NCBI RefSeq assembly: GCF_002140915.1
Contig: NZ_NGKU01000001.1
Coordinates: 833,956-897,955, forward strand
Direction: 5' to 3'
Length of the DNA: 64,000 bases
DNA from: Candidatus Enterococcus testudinis
GTDB lineage: Bacteria > Bacillota > Bacilli > Lactobacillales > Enterococcaceae
Numbering within the stretch: position 1 is the stretch's first letter; each line of letters begins with the position of its first letter. Below, piece after piece: positions 1 to 7,960 of the stretch. A program made the position numbers and the translations under genes. The notes beneath the pieces are model-generated. The model was not told the origin of the DNA. It did no database searches and saw only the letters and a program-made list of their open reading frames with translations.

Positions 1-414
1 GGTTATTTGATCAATGGCTTTGTTTATACGCTATTTGCACCAGTTCAATTGACCAGTTACAGTCTGCGTTTGCTCTGTTTTGTTTTAGGCACAACGATAT
101 CTGGGATTGGCACAGGACAAGTGCTGCGCTTGCATTTACTCAAATTTCCGATTGAACATTTTTGTCAGTTAATCGCGCAAAAAAGTCGTTGGTCCTTCAA
201 ACAATTGCGTTATGGGATCGATTTCGTCTGTATCGCTTTGGCTTTTATTGTAGCAACTGGCTTAGCGTTGCCTCTTGTGATTCGTGAAGGCACGATCATT
301 AGTTTCTTTTTGCTGTCAGGGGCGATCGCTTGGTCCAAAGAACGCAACTTGATTGTTATCAAAGGAGGGAGTAAGAAAATACCTGCACAGCGGATTGAGA
401 AAGAAAATCGCTAA
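1..414 (+). CDS. YczE/YyaS-like integral membrane protein, 3' part only
   Basis: The reading frame is open from the first base, so the gene begins outside the window and only its last 137 residues are seen. A TTG codon at position 7 is in frame but is more likely internal. At least three hydrophobic segments are visible, followed by a basic tail that ends in lysines and arginines. Sequence style and length fit the C-terminal half of the YczE/YyaS family of roughly 200-residue membrane proteins, whose function is not settled. A second family member lies at 48.95 kb. No terminator is visible before the PTS gene that follows 91 bases later, so read-through is possible. Confidence 0.6.
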   Translation, partial: GYLINGFVYTLFAPVQLTSYSLRLLCFVLGTTISGIGTGQVLRLHLLKFPIEHFCQLIAQKSRWSFKQLRYGIDFVCIALAFIVATGLALPLVIREGTIISFFLLSGAIAWSKERNLIVIKGGSKKIPAQRIEKENR

Positions 415-505
415 TTAGAAGGCTTTAGACATGCTAGAAATCCAATTTTAGGCTACGCTATTAGAAAGGGGTTTGTGACAAACAATTGTTGGGAGGTTTT
501 AGAGG

Positions 506-1756
506 ATGAATCAAATGATGCAAGTATTTCAAGAGCGGGTTGCGCCTAAATTATTGGCAATCAGTGAAAATCGGTTTTTGATGGCAGTGCGAAATGGGGT
601 TGCTGTCACCATGCCTTTGACGATCATTGGCAGTTTGTTTTTGATCTTAGCCAATTTACCCTTTAGTGGCTGGAATGATTTTATTGGGGACTTTGGGCTC
701 AAATTAGGTGCCGTCAGCAATTTTACGTTTGGCATTTTGGGCTTGGTCGCTTGTATTGGGATCGCGTATTATTTAGCGTTGTCCTATGAAATCGATACGA
801 TTGGTTCAATCGTTTTGGCGGTGTGTGCATTTTTGCTTTTGCAGGCGGGAGATGACTGGGGGCTTGATGTCTCTTCATTAGGTGCTACGGGTTTATTCAC
901 TGGCATCGTAACTGCTATTTTGACTGTCTTGATTCATCGCTTTTTTCTCAAACATCGCTTGGTGATTCGGATGCCAGCGGGGGTCCCGCCAGCTGTTGCC
1001 AAAAGCTTCGAGACATTGATTCCAGGGGCTGTGATTATTACCGGTGCTTGGGTGATCCGGGTTTTATTTGCCTTTCATGTCAACCAATTTGTCCAATTGT
1101 TATTTTCACCGCTGGCTGTCGGCTTGAATACATTGCCCGGTATGCTGCTGTATACGTTCTTGATTTTATTGTTATGGTGTTTGGGGATTCATGGCAGTAA
1201 TGTGATGGGCAGTATTGGTGATCCTATTTTCTTGGCTTTGTTAGCGGCAAATACCGAAGCCTATACCGCAGGAGAACCGTTGCCGAATATCTTCGCCGGC
1301 GGCTTTTATATCATGTTTTTGTGTTATGGCGGAACTGGGTCGACGATGGGCTTGATCATAAATATGTTGTTTTCTAAGAAAAAAGCGTACCGCTCTCTAG
1401 GAAAAATGGCATTGCCCTCAGCGATATTCTGTATCAATGAACCGATTATTTTTGGCTTTCCAATTGTGATGAATCCAATCATGATGATTCCATTCATTTT
1501 GACGCCACTGGTTTTATGTACCGGCACATATCTGCTGTCTGTCACCAATATCATTGGACGAATCATGTTCAATCCACCTTGGACGACCCCGCCAATCATC
1601 AATACCTACTTAGCAACTGGCGGCAATCTGCCAGCTGTGATTTGGAGTGTGGTTTCTTTAGGCATCAGTGTCGCTATTTATTATCCTTTCTTCAAAATCA
1701 GTGAACGCCAGCTGCAAGAAGAAAGCAGCGAACATACAGCATCGTTGGCTGAGTAG
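506..1756 (+). CDS. PTS system lactose/cellobiose-type EIIC permease
   Basis: A 416-residue polytopic membrane protein matching the EIIC component of the Lac/Chb PTS family: a short amphipathic N-terminus, about ten hydrophobic segments, a conserved GIHGSNVMG stretch near the middle and the late NEPIIFGFPIVMNP motif typical of CelB/LacE-type permeases. EIIC forms the membrane channel that takes up a beta-glucoside or similar disaccharide while EIIA and EIIB supply phosphate. No EIIA or EIIB gene and no phospho-glycosidase lie beside it, so it must borrow partners encoded elsewhere. A GGGAGG-type ribosome binding site stands before the ATG. The substrate cannot be fixed from sequence alone. 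Confidence 0.9.
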   Translation: MNQMMQVFQERVAPKLLAISENRFLMAVRNGVAVTMPLTIIGSLFLILANLPFSGWNDFIGDFGLKLGAVSNFTFGILGLVACIGIAYYLALSYEIDTIGSIVLAVCAFLLLQAGDDWGLDVSSLGATGLFTGIVTAILTVLIHRFFLKHRLVIRMPAGVPPAVAKSFETLIPGAVIITGAWVIRVLFAFHVNQFVQLLFSPLAVGLNTLPGMLLYTFLILLLWCLGIHGSNVMGSIGDPIFLALLAANTEAYTAGEPLPNIFAGGFYIMFLCYGGTGSTMGLIINMLFSKKKAYRSLGKMALPSAIFCINEPIIFGFPIVMNPIMMIPFILTPLVLCTGTYLLSVTNIIGRIMFNPPWTTPPIINTYLATGGNLPAVIWSVVSLGISVAIYYPFFKISERQLQEESSEHTASLAE

Positions 1757-1877
1757 AAATCGAGTATTACTAAGATGTGTAGGGTGATTCAAGGGAATTC
1801 TATTGGTTATTGACAGTGGCAATTATTTTTCAGTTTAGTACAATGATAGTATAGTCAAAAGAACGAAGGAATGAATG

Positions 1878-2006
1878 ATGGTGCAATCTATCATCACATT
1901 TCGTATTCCGGATGATGAAAAAGAAATGGTGCTTTAGTATGCTAAAGAAAATGATGAAGTAGGTATTTCTCAAATGGATATGGAGAACCTGTTAGATGAG
2001 CTATAA
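1878..2006 (+). pseudogene. Broken CopG/RelB-type antitoxin-like gene (DUF6290-like)
   Basis: From the ATG the frame reads MVQSIITFRIPDDEKEMVL, then a TAG stop at 1935-1937. The same frame continues YAKENDEVGISQMDMENLLDEL to TAA. The ITFR-DDEKE-YAKEN pattern resembles small ribbon-helix-helix antitoxin-like proteins (DUF6290/RelB style), which are usually 60-90 residues and continue with a SxSEF helix; here that part has drifted. No toxin gene follows. A TTGACA hexamer lies upstream at 1810-1815. I read it as a decayed toxin-antitoxin remnant; family assignment rests on about 25 residues. Confidence 0.5.
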
Positions 2007-2064
2007 GGTGATTTAAGTGTCCGAAGTTCAAACAAAAAGTTATGTGATGATCCATTCTTTCGCA

Positions 2065-2102
2065 TCAAAAAAGACAAAGCACGTGGTATCGTCCTTTGTC
2101 TT
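2065..2102 (-). terminator. Second minus-strand terminator after the NMT1-like operon
   Basis: A stem AAGACAAAG/CTTTGTCTT with a 14-base loop. Read on the minus strand the 3' arm runs into a T tract (CTTTGTCTTTTTT), as in an intrinsic terminator. Confidence 0.6.
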
Positions 2103-2107
2103 ACACT

Positions 2108-2137
2108 AAAAAGTCGTTGGTTGCAGCGGCTTTTTTA
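2108..2137 (-). terminator. First minus-strand terminator, overlapping the stop region of the binding-protein gene
   Basis: A 12-base stem (AAAAAGTCGTTG against CAGCGGCTTTTT, with G-T pairs) around a four-base loop, with a T run on the minus strand. It touches the end of the binding-protein gene, and a second hairpin follows at once, giving tandem terminators. Confidence 0.65.
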
Positions 2138-3109
2138 TTTATCTGTCAGAAAGTCAACGTTGACCAATTCATCGTAGGTATAACTTTGATCGATTTGACC
2201 TTTGTCTTTGGTCCAAGCGATGATATCCGCGAATTGATCTTGGGGTACTGCTTGGGCATAAGGATAGGTATCCGTTTGACTATCCAGATAGGTGCTCATG
2301 GCATCAGGGAATTGATAATCAGCAAGGATATCGGCATAGTCTTTGGCACTATGGTCATTCATATAGTCGATTGCTTGGTTGTAAGCAGTATAAAATGCTT
2401 GGATATCTTGGGGGCGATCATTGACGATATCCGTCATAAATTGTAACGTCCCACCTTTGATACCCGCTTCTTTTGAACTGCCTAAGACGATTGCCCCTTG
2501 TGCTGCCAGCATACTCGCTTGCGGTTCTGTATAAACAGCGCCGTCGACTTGATCACTCAATAACGCTTCTGACCGTGCGGAAAATGAAGCGATATCTACG
2601 ATTTCATAAGAGAAATTTTCTTCCTCCGCAAATTGATCCATGATATATTCTAGGATAAAGTTCGGAACCAATGTTACTTTTTTATCGGCTAAGCCACTGA
2701 TGTCGGTGATTCCTGAATTGGGTGAAGCCAAAATTTTGAAATCTTCCAGAATATCAGAAGTAACGGTCATATCGATACCGTTTTGTTTGAACGTTGCTTC
2801 AGTCATGACATCGCTGATAGTTCCTTGTAATTCTCCTGCTTGAATCGCCACATTGCGGTCATTCGGGGAAGTAAAAGATTTGATTGCAACATTCAATCCT
2901 TGGTCTGAAAAATAGCCTTCTTCTTGTGCCAAAATAATCGGAATCGCGGACTCCGCTGGCAAGATACCAATCGTCAAGGGTTCATCAGTCACGGCCGCTG
3001 TTGTAGTTGAATCAGTGCTAGATGAAGTGCTAGTTTCCCCATTGTTCCCGCAAGCCGTCATCCCCAAGGCAGCGAAAGTCAACAAACTCATTAAAAACCA
3101 TTTTTTCAT
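2135..3109 (-). CDS. ABC transporter substrate-binding lipoprotein, NMT1/ThiY/SsuA-like
   Basis: 324 residues. The N-terminus has a lipoprotein signal peptide with lipobox LGMTAC, followed by a Ser/Thr-rich linker. The mature part begins EPLTIGILPAESAIPIILAQEEGYF, the classic start of the NMT1/THI5-like (SsuA/ThiY) fold that captures small nitrogen- or sulfur-containing compounds outside the membrane. It lies 10 bases behind the deacetylase gene on the same strand, with its ribosome binding site AGGAG overlapping that gene's stop. The cognate ATPase and permease are encoded divergently from 3953. The ligand could be a pyrimidine, sulfonate or amidine; I see no TPP riboswitch that would point to thiamine precursors. 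Confidence 0.85.
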   Translation of the reverse strand: MKKWFLMSLLTFAALGMTACGNNGETSTSSSTDSTTTAAVTDEPLTIGILPAESAIPIILAQEEGYFSDQGLNVAIKSFTSPNDRNVAIQAGELQGTISDVMTEATFKQNGIDMTVTSDILEDFKILASPNSGITDISGLADKKVTLVPNFILEYIMDQFAEEENFSYEIVDIASFSARSEALLSDQVDGAVYTEPQASMLAAQGAIVLGSSKEAGIKGGTLQFMTDIVNDRPQDIQAFYTAYNQAIDYMNDHSAKDYADILADYQFPDAMSTYLDSQTDTYPYAQAVPQDQFADIIAWTKDKGQIDQSYTYDELVNVDFLTDK

Positions 3110-3119
3110 TTTTTTCTCC

Positions 3120-3857
3120 TCATTTCGTAAATAACTCTTTAAATGCCGTGATGGGCATATTGAAAGGAATCACATCTCGATGCAATTCTAGTGGTGCAGT
3201 ATTTGTCGTATTGACCCCAGGTTTTGTGGTAAAAGCCAATTTGAAGCCACCATCAGTTAGCGTAGCCATAGTTGCCTCGTCGTAGAAACCAAAGGGATAG
3301 GCGAAGACGTCTTTGATGGCAACGAATTGATTGCAAAGACGCAGATCAGCAGCAAAATCAGCGGCTGTTTCCCACATCGAACGACCTTTGGACCCTTTTC
3401 GTTCATGAAAATGGTGGGTATGATTGGCATATTCAAAAACATCTGTCATTGTCAATAATTCAGATGCACTTAAAGTCCGCGAATGATTGGGATCATAGGA
3501 ATAGAGCGTATCGAACAGCCAACCTGTGACGACAAACACACTGGCTTTGAAGCCGAATTCTTTTAAAAGTGGATAGGCATACTCTTTCAATGATTGGTAG
3601 CAATCATCGAAGGTCAGTAACACTGATTTTTCAGGCAACGGTTGTTGAGCCAAAAGATACCCTTTCACTTCAGCCAGAGTCAGGGTGTGATAATTTTCTG
3701 CTTTCAAAAAGGCCAATTGTTGTTTAAAATGAGTTGTACTATTGAATAAGGGCAATGGCATCGCATCTTGATAACCGTCTGCGACTAAGATCGGTCTTGT
3801 TTGGTCAAGCAGCTCTTGTTCAGGGCGTATTTCGTGAAATACGAGAGTCCGAAACAT
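3120..3857 (-). CDS. NodB-type polysaccharide deacetylase, no signal peptide
   Basis: 245 residues from an ATG preceded by GGAAGG at good spacing; a start 36 bases further upstream lacks such a site. The NodB deacetylase motifs are present: LLTFDDCYQS (metal/base aspartates, about residue 86), NHTHHFHERKG (metal histidines, spaced as in the PgaB/IcaB branch) and FAYPFGFYDE. These enzymes remove N-acetyl groups from amino-sugar polymers, but relatives with the same fold hydrolyse cyclic amides. No signal peptide or membrane segment is visible, which is odd for a wall enzyme. It is the first gene of an operon whose second gene is the NMT1-like binding protein, so its substrate may be the imported compound; that is inference. 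Confidence 0.8.
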   Translation of the reverse strand: MFRTLVFHEIRPEQELLDQTRPILVADGYQDAMPLPLFNSTTHFKQQLAFLKAENYHTLTLAEVKGYLLAQQPLPEKSVLLTFDDCYQSLKEYAYPLLKEFGFKASVFVVTGWLFDTLYSYDPNHSRTLSASELLTMTDVFEYANHTHHFHERKGSKGRSMWETAADFAADLRLCNQFVAIKDVFAYPFGFYDEATMATLTDGGFKLAFTTKPGVNTTNTAPLELHRDVIPFNMPITAFKELFTK

Positions 3858-3952
3858 ACAAATCCTTCCTTTCTTGTTCTTGAAACAAAACATAGTATAG
3901 CACGAAATGTGAAATGTAACACAAATAATTTTTAATAGAAAGAAGGCTTTTT

Positions 3953-4666
3953 GTGGCTGTTATATTTGATTCTGTCACTTTTTCTTATCATTCAACGCTT
4001 ATTTTCAAGGATCTATCGCTCGTATTTGAACAAGGACGTTCTTATGCTTTGTTGGGCAAATCTGGCATCGGCAAAAGTACGTTGCTCACTTTGATCAAAG
4101 GCAATCAGCTGCCGCAAGCAGGTACGATCCGCTATACTGCACCATCGGTGATTGAGTTGGTGTTTCAAGAGTACCGCTTGTTCCCATGGCAAACGGTGTA
4201 TCAAGCAGTAGAAATGCCATTAAAAATCCAAAAAGTCAACAAAGCACAGCGTCAAAAAAGGGTGATGGAGTGTTTATCCACATTGTCACTTACGTCGGTC
4301 AAAAATCACTATCCCCGCCAATTGAGCGGTGGTCAGAAACAGCGGGTGGCGATGGCAAGAGGATTGATCACAGCGCCTGATTTTCTTTTATTGGATGAGC
4401 CGACTTCTTCACTGGATCAAGAAACCAAAGAACAGGCGCAAGATTTGATTTATCAAGCGCATCAACACAATCAAAACGGCTTGATCTTTGTGACCCATGA
4501 TGCGGAAGAAGCGGCTTGCTTGGGTCAAACGATTTTGTTGATGACAAGTAAGGGAGTGGAGGTCATTGACAGTCCTTTGGATTTTTCCAAACAGCGTCGA
4601 GATACGCCTGCATTTGATCGGTTCGCTCTTATGTTGAAGCAAAGGCTAAGAGGAGGTGCCCAATGA
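3953..4666 (+). CDS. ABC transporter ATP-binding protein (ThiZ/SsuB/TauB-like)
   Basis: 237 residues from a GTG start with AGAAAGAAGG upstream. All ATPase motifs are present: Walker A GKSGIGKST near residue 37, Q-loop FQEYRLFPW, signature LSGGQKQRVAMARG, Walker B FLLLDEP and the switch histidine in FVTHDAEEA. The FQEYRLFPW form is typical of nitrate/sulfonate/taurine/thiamine-precursor importers. The gene overlaps the permease gene by four bases (ATGA) and is divergent from the deacetylase/binding-protein operon across a 95-base gap, so the importer is split over two transcripts. Confidence 0.9.
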   Translation: MAVIFDSVTFSYHSTLIFKDLSLVFEQGRSYALLGKSGIGKSTLLTLIKGNQLPQAGTIRYTAPSVIELVFQEYRLFPWQTVYQAVEMPLKIQKVNKAQRQKRVMECLSTLSLTSVKNHYPRQLSGGQKQRVAMARGLITAPDFLLLDEPTSSLDQETKEQAQDLIYQAHQHNQNGLIFVTHDAEEAACLGQTILLMTSKGVEVIDSPLDFSKQRRDTPAFDRFALMLKQRLRGGAQ

Positions 4667-5394
4667 CCACAGGACGGAAATTTTTGTGGGGCTTACTCAG
4701 TTTTGTATGCTGTTGGTGGGGGCTGAGTTGGCTGACGAATAATCGTTCCTTGCCAAACCCGTGGGAAACGGCAGCGCGTTTCTGGGCCTTGCGGGAGGTC
4801 ATCTTTCTGCATGCCGGTGCGAGTTTATTCCGTGTCTTAACTGCCTTATTGCTGGCACTGATGGTTGGGATTCCACTGGGCATCTATTTGGGACGCTCGT
4901 CTATTGGCGGGAGATTGTTTGGTCCGCTGCTTTATTTTTTGTACCCCATTCCTAAAGTGGCTTTTCTGCCGATCTTTATGCTTTTCTTTGGTTTGGGCAA
5001 TCAATCAAAAGTGCTGTTGATTTTTTCTGTGATCGTCATCCAAGTGATTGTTTCGATTCGCGATGCAGTCAATGAGATTCCGGTAATCTATGAAGAAGTA
5101 TTGAGCAATTATACTGCCAAATGGCGGCATCGCCTATATTATGTGATTTGGCCCGCATTACTGCCGGCGTTATTTGCCAGTTTGCGAGTCAGTATTGGTA
5201 TTTCTTTGGCTTCACTGTTTTTTGCTGAAAACTATAATACTGTCTATGGTGTTGGCTATCTGATTTTAAGTGCCTGGGCCAAAATGGATTATCGCCAAAT
5301 GATGGTGGGGATCGTGATGATCGCCCTGATAGGCTATGGCTTGTTTGCTGTGATCGATTGGCTGGAGCAGAAGGCTTGTCAGGGGAGAAAATGA
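4663..5394 (+). CDS. ABC transporter permease (ThiX/SsuC-like)
   Basis: 243 residues with about six membrane segments. The BPD_transp_1 region holds the cytoplasmic coupling motif around EVLSNYTAKWRHRLYYVIWPALLPAL, consistent with the EAA loop of SsuC/TauC/ThiX permeases. It is translationally coupled to the ATPase by an ATGA overlap preceded by GGAGG. Together with the ATPase and the divergently encoded lipoprotein it forms one complete importer. The ligand is unknown. Confidence 0.9.
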   Translation: MTTGRKFLWGLLSFVCCWWGLSWLTNNRSLPNPWETAARFWALREVIFLHAGASLFRVLTALLLALMVGIPLGIYLGRSSIGGRLFGPLLYFLYPIPKVAFLPIFMLFFGLGNQSKVLLIFSVIVIQVIVSIRDAVNEIPVIYEEVLSNYTAKWRHRLYYVIWPALLPALFASLRVSIGISLASLFFAENYNTVYGVGYLILSAWAKMDYRQMMVGIVMIALIGYGLFAVIDWLEQKACQGRK

Positions 5395-5515
5395 GTAGGA
5401 CTTAATGAGTTTCTATTTACCTGACCTTATTTTTTCGAAGAGAAAAAGCTTGTTTTAATCAATTAGATACGTAAAAATAGACTAGGTAGTGTTTAATTTT
5501 GAGTGGGGGAAAGAT

Positions 5516-6292
5516 ATGACAGGTTTCATCTATTTTATCGTGATTATCATAGCCAATACACTGGGCACTGTATCCGGAATGGGTGGCGGGGTTTTGATCA
5601 AACCCGTTTTAGACTTGGTTGGCGCCCATTCAGTTGCTGCCATTTCTTTTTACTCAGCAACAGCTGTGTTAACGATGTCCCTCGTTTCTACAGTTAGACA
5701 ATTAAAGTCTGGTCAAAAATTAGAGTGGCAAGTCGTTATGGGGGTTTCGATTGGGGCAATCGTTGGTGGTTTCATCGGAAATACAGTATTTGATTTCTTG
5801 CTGAATGTTTTTAAAAATGATGATATGGTTCAAATGATCCAAATCATCTTGACCATTGTCATGTTGCTTTTTGCATTCTTTTATACAAGGTATCAGTGGC
5901 GAGGGTTTCATTTAAAACATGTATTATGGTATCTGTTATGTGGCTTGATTCTTGGTTTTTTAGCCAGTTTATTAGGGATCGGTGGCGGCCCAATCAATGT
6001 TTCTTTGTTGATGCTTCTTTTTGGCATACCGATCAAAGAAGCAACGGTCTATTCGATTTGTACCATTTTCTTTTCGCAATTGGCAAAAATAGGATCAATG
6101 GCTATAGGAACAGGCTTTAACCAATTCGATTTATCGATGCTTGGGTTTATCATTCCAGCAGCCATTATAGGTGGTCTTTTAGGTGCCAAGGCTAGCCAAT
6201 TGCTTTCTCCTGAAAGAGTGACTGTCGTTTTTCAGTTCGTTATTTTTCTTGTATTGTTGATCAATATTTATAATGGCTTTCAATTGTTATAA
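5516..6292 (+). CDS. TSUP-family membrane permease (TauE/SafE-like)
   Basis: 258 residues and about eight membrane segments, in two repeats. Each repeat begins with a glycine-rich motif (TVSGMGGGVLIKP near the start, LLGIGGGPINV in the second half), the hallmark of the sulfite exporter TauE/SafE family. Members move sulfite, sulfoacetate or other organic anions. I chose the ATG with GGGGGA six bases upstream; a start 27 bases earlier has no comparable site. It follows the ABC importer by 121 bases and could share a sulfur-compound theme with it, but nothing proves this. Confidence 0.85.
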   Translation: MTGFIYFIVIIIANTLGTVSGMGGGVLIKPVLDLVGAHSVAAISFYSATAVLTMSLVSTVRQLKSGQKLEWQVVMGVSIGAIVGGFIGNTVFDFLLNVFKNDDMVQMIQIILTIVMLLFAFFYTRYQWRGFHLKHVLWYLLCGLILGFLASLLGIGGGPINVSLLMLLFGIPIKEATVYSICTIFFSQLAKIGSMAIGTGFNQFDLSMLGFIIPAAIIGGLLGAKASQLLSPERVTVVFQFVIFLVLLINIYNGFQLL

Positions 6293-6312
6293 ATGAATTG
6301 GCTCAAAAAATA

Positions 6313-6367
6313 GGCACACTTTACAGAAACCATCTGAAAATGGATCTCGTAAAGCGTGTCTTTTTTT
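6313..6367. terminator. Bidirectional terminator between convergent genes
   Basis: A 12-base stem (GGCACACTTTAC with GTAAAGCGTGTC) around a 24-base loop is flanked by T tracts on both strands. It serves the TSUP gene and the minus-strand membrane protein gene. Confidence 0.75.
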
Positions 6368-7211
6368 ATTTCCATTCAGACAAATAATCACCATTCAACG
6401 CATATACATAATTGATTTCCGTTCGATCCCGAATACCATTGACACCAACCGTCCATGTCCATTCACCTTGACTGCCATTCAAAATAACGATACTGACACC
6501 GGGGAGATAATGATCCAGTTGTGCTGCGCGTTTTTCTGCGTCTTTGATGATGGTGGGGATGATCCCCCAATCAATCGCGTCATAGTCAATCGTCTCGTCT
6601 TGCGCAAGCGTGATCGTGTCTGCTTCTTTTTTCCATTTGCTCAATAGGTTGGTGGGGTAATACCAATATTCATCTTGCAGATTGGTGTTTGGGTTGATGA
6701 TACGGGCTACTGCGTAGATGCCGCTCTTTAGCGGAACATTGCGAACATGGAAGCTATAACTGATCAATTGAATGTCTTTCCCTTTGAATGACGCTTGATT
6801 GGGAAGTGCAGCCATAATGTTTTCGGCACTATCGGCTTCACGAAACAAGTGACGATCCACTGGCAGCCATGTGCTGACAATCCCCACAAAAACCGCAATC
6901 AATGGGAGCAAAACCATAGTGGTTAGCCAGTAAATAATTGACTTCTTTTGTTTTTTGAGACCGAACATAAGACTGACAATCAGCCATACAATGATGCCTG
7001 ATATCAATATATAGGGAATCAACCGCAACCATTGGTGTCTGTTCTCAACGACGTCATATTCTGATAAACCAAACCAGTTTTCAGCAATCGTCAAATTGTT
7101 CAAGAAAATCCACCCACCAGCGATTACAATGAGAAGAATGACTACCAGAAATAGAATAAGTCGTCTTATGATGATTCTATCTCGATTGAACGAGGAGTTA
7201 TGTTTGTCCAT
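6366..7211 (-). CDS. Uncharacterised membrane protein with three N-terminal membrane segments
   Basis: 281 residues from an ATG with AAAGGA eight bases upstream; an ATG nine bases earlier sits on the binding site itself. A basic N-terminus leads into three hydrophobic segments (about residues 15-40, 65-90 and 95-120), followed by a soluble region of about 160 residues with no recognisable motif, presumably outside the cell. I do not recognise the family. The gene is alone between two terminators. Confidence 0.6.
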   Translation of the reverse strand: MDKHNSSFNRDRIIIRRLILFLVVILLIVIAGGWIFLNNLTIAENWFGLSEYDVVENRHQWLRLIPYILISGIIVWLIVSLMFGLKKQKKSIIYWLTTMVLLPLIAVFVGIVSTWLPVDRHLFREADSAENIMAALPNQASFKGKDIQLISYSFHVRNVPLKSGIYAVARIINPNTNLQDEYWYYPTNLLSKWKKEADTITLAQDETIDYDAIDWGIIPTIIKDAEKRAAQLDHYLPGVSIVILNGSQGEWTWTVGVNGIRDRTEINYVYALNGDYLSEWK

Positions 7212-7302
7212 CCTGCACATCCTTTGCGGCGTTTTATTGAATATAGTCAGCCTATTTATTCAAGCGTAGTACAATCAAAGTTTTTTTTCAATCATTATGT
7301 AC

Positions 7303-7334
7303 AAAAAAAGCCTGCATCAAATCGATACAGGCTT
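7303..7334 (-). terminator. Terminator of the ADH-YrhK-DUF378 operon
   Basis: On the minus strand AAGCCTG and CAGGCTT pair across an 18-base loop and are followed by a run of T residues. Confidence 0.7.
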
Positions 7335-7344
7335 CATCTTATGT

Positions 7345-7560
7345 TTAATCGAGGGTTTGTTGTTGCGCAATACCCGGGAAAAGTTTGAGACAGTATAAGG
7401 CGCTAATCCCAACGAGCACATAAATCACTTTTGCTACGATCGAGGTTTGACTGCCGGTGATCGTAGCCACTAAGTCAAACTCAAATAAGCCAACCAGCAG
7501 CCAGTTGATGCCGCCGATGATCAAGATTGCTAATGCAATGCAATCAAATGTTTTTAGCAT
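7345..7560 (-). CDS. DUF378 (YuzA-like) small membrane protein
   Basis: 71 residues, starting MLKTFD at an ATG with AAAGGAG upstream. It contains the GGINWLLVGLFEFDLV motif and two membrane segments that define DUF378 proteins such as YuzA. Their role is unknown. It is the last gene of a three-gene minus-strand operon with a YrhK-like protein and a zinc dehydrogenase, an association that hints at stress or aldehyde-related expression (inference). Confidence 0.8.
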   Translation of the reverse strand: MLKTFDCIALAILIIGGINWLLVGLFEFDLVATITGSQTSIVAKVIYVLVGISALYCLKLFPGIAQQQTLD

Positions 7561-7599
7561 GGTATTCTCCTTTCTGTCTTGAATCAATAAGTAGAAGGA

Positions 7600-7935
7600 T
7601 TACCCTCCATCATCACTGATGGTCACATCTTTTTGCTTGTCGCCATCTTGATTGCGTTCATTGTAAATAAAGACGTGGCGGACGATCTTGATCAACGGAC
7701 GAATCGTTAAGAAGATACCGCCAATCAGATATGCAACCGTGCCATAAATTGCAGGCAGTGGTGTCAACGAGACAATACTGCCGAAGATATAGAACAATCC
7801 TGTTAAGATATCGTTTGTCAGAGAAATCAACATGTAGCGATTTTCGAAATAAATACGAAAGCGGCCACCTTTGATAATGATATCCTCTTCTTTCCCGGGA
7901 TCGAATTGATGCTCATTCCGCTTGATTTTTGGCAC
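7600..7935 (-). CDS. YrhK-domain membrane protein
   Basis: 111 residues from a GTG start. The pattern IKGGRFRIYFENRYMLISLTND, followed by two hydrophobic segments and IRPLIKIVRHVFIY, matches the YrhK domain, an uncharacterised two-helix membrane module. The C-terminal tail is highly charged. It lies 25 bases downstream of the dehydrogenase gene and 39 bases upstream of the DUF378 gene. The start is less certain than most because the ribosome binding site is weak. Confidence 0.7.
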   Translation of the reverse strand: MPKIKRNEHQFDPGKEEDIIIKGGRFRIYFENRYMLISLTNDILTGLFYIFGSIVSLTPLPAIYGTVAYLIGGIFLTIRPLIKIVRHVFIYNERNQDGDKQKDVTISDDGG

Positions 7936-7960
7936 GTTCCATCACCGATCCTTCTAAACG

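Noticed and set aside
2007..2064. RelE/ParE-type toxin remnant after the broken antitoxin
   Set aside because: No frame in this stretch shows a recognisable toxin motif.
3894..3952. TPP riboswitch upstream of the ThiY-like importer
   Set aside because: The 59-base gap between the divergent genes is too short and has none of the CTGAGA or ACCTGA-type motifs of that RNA.
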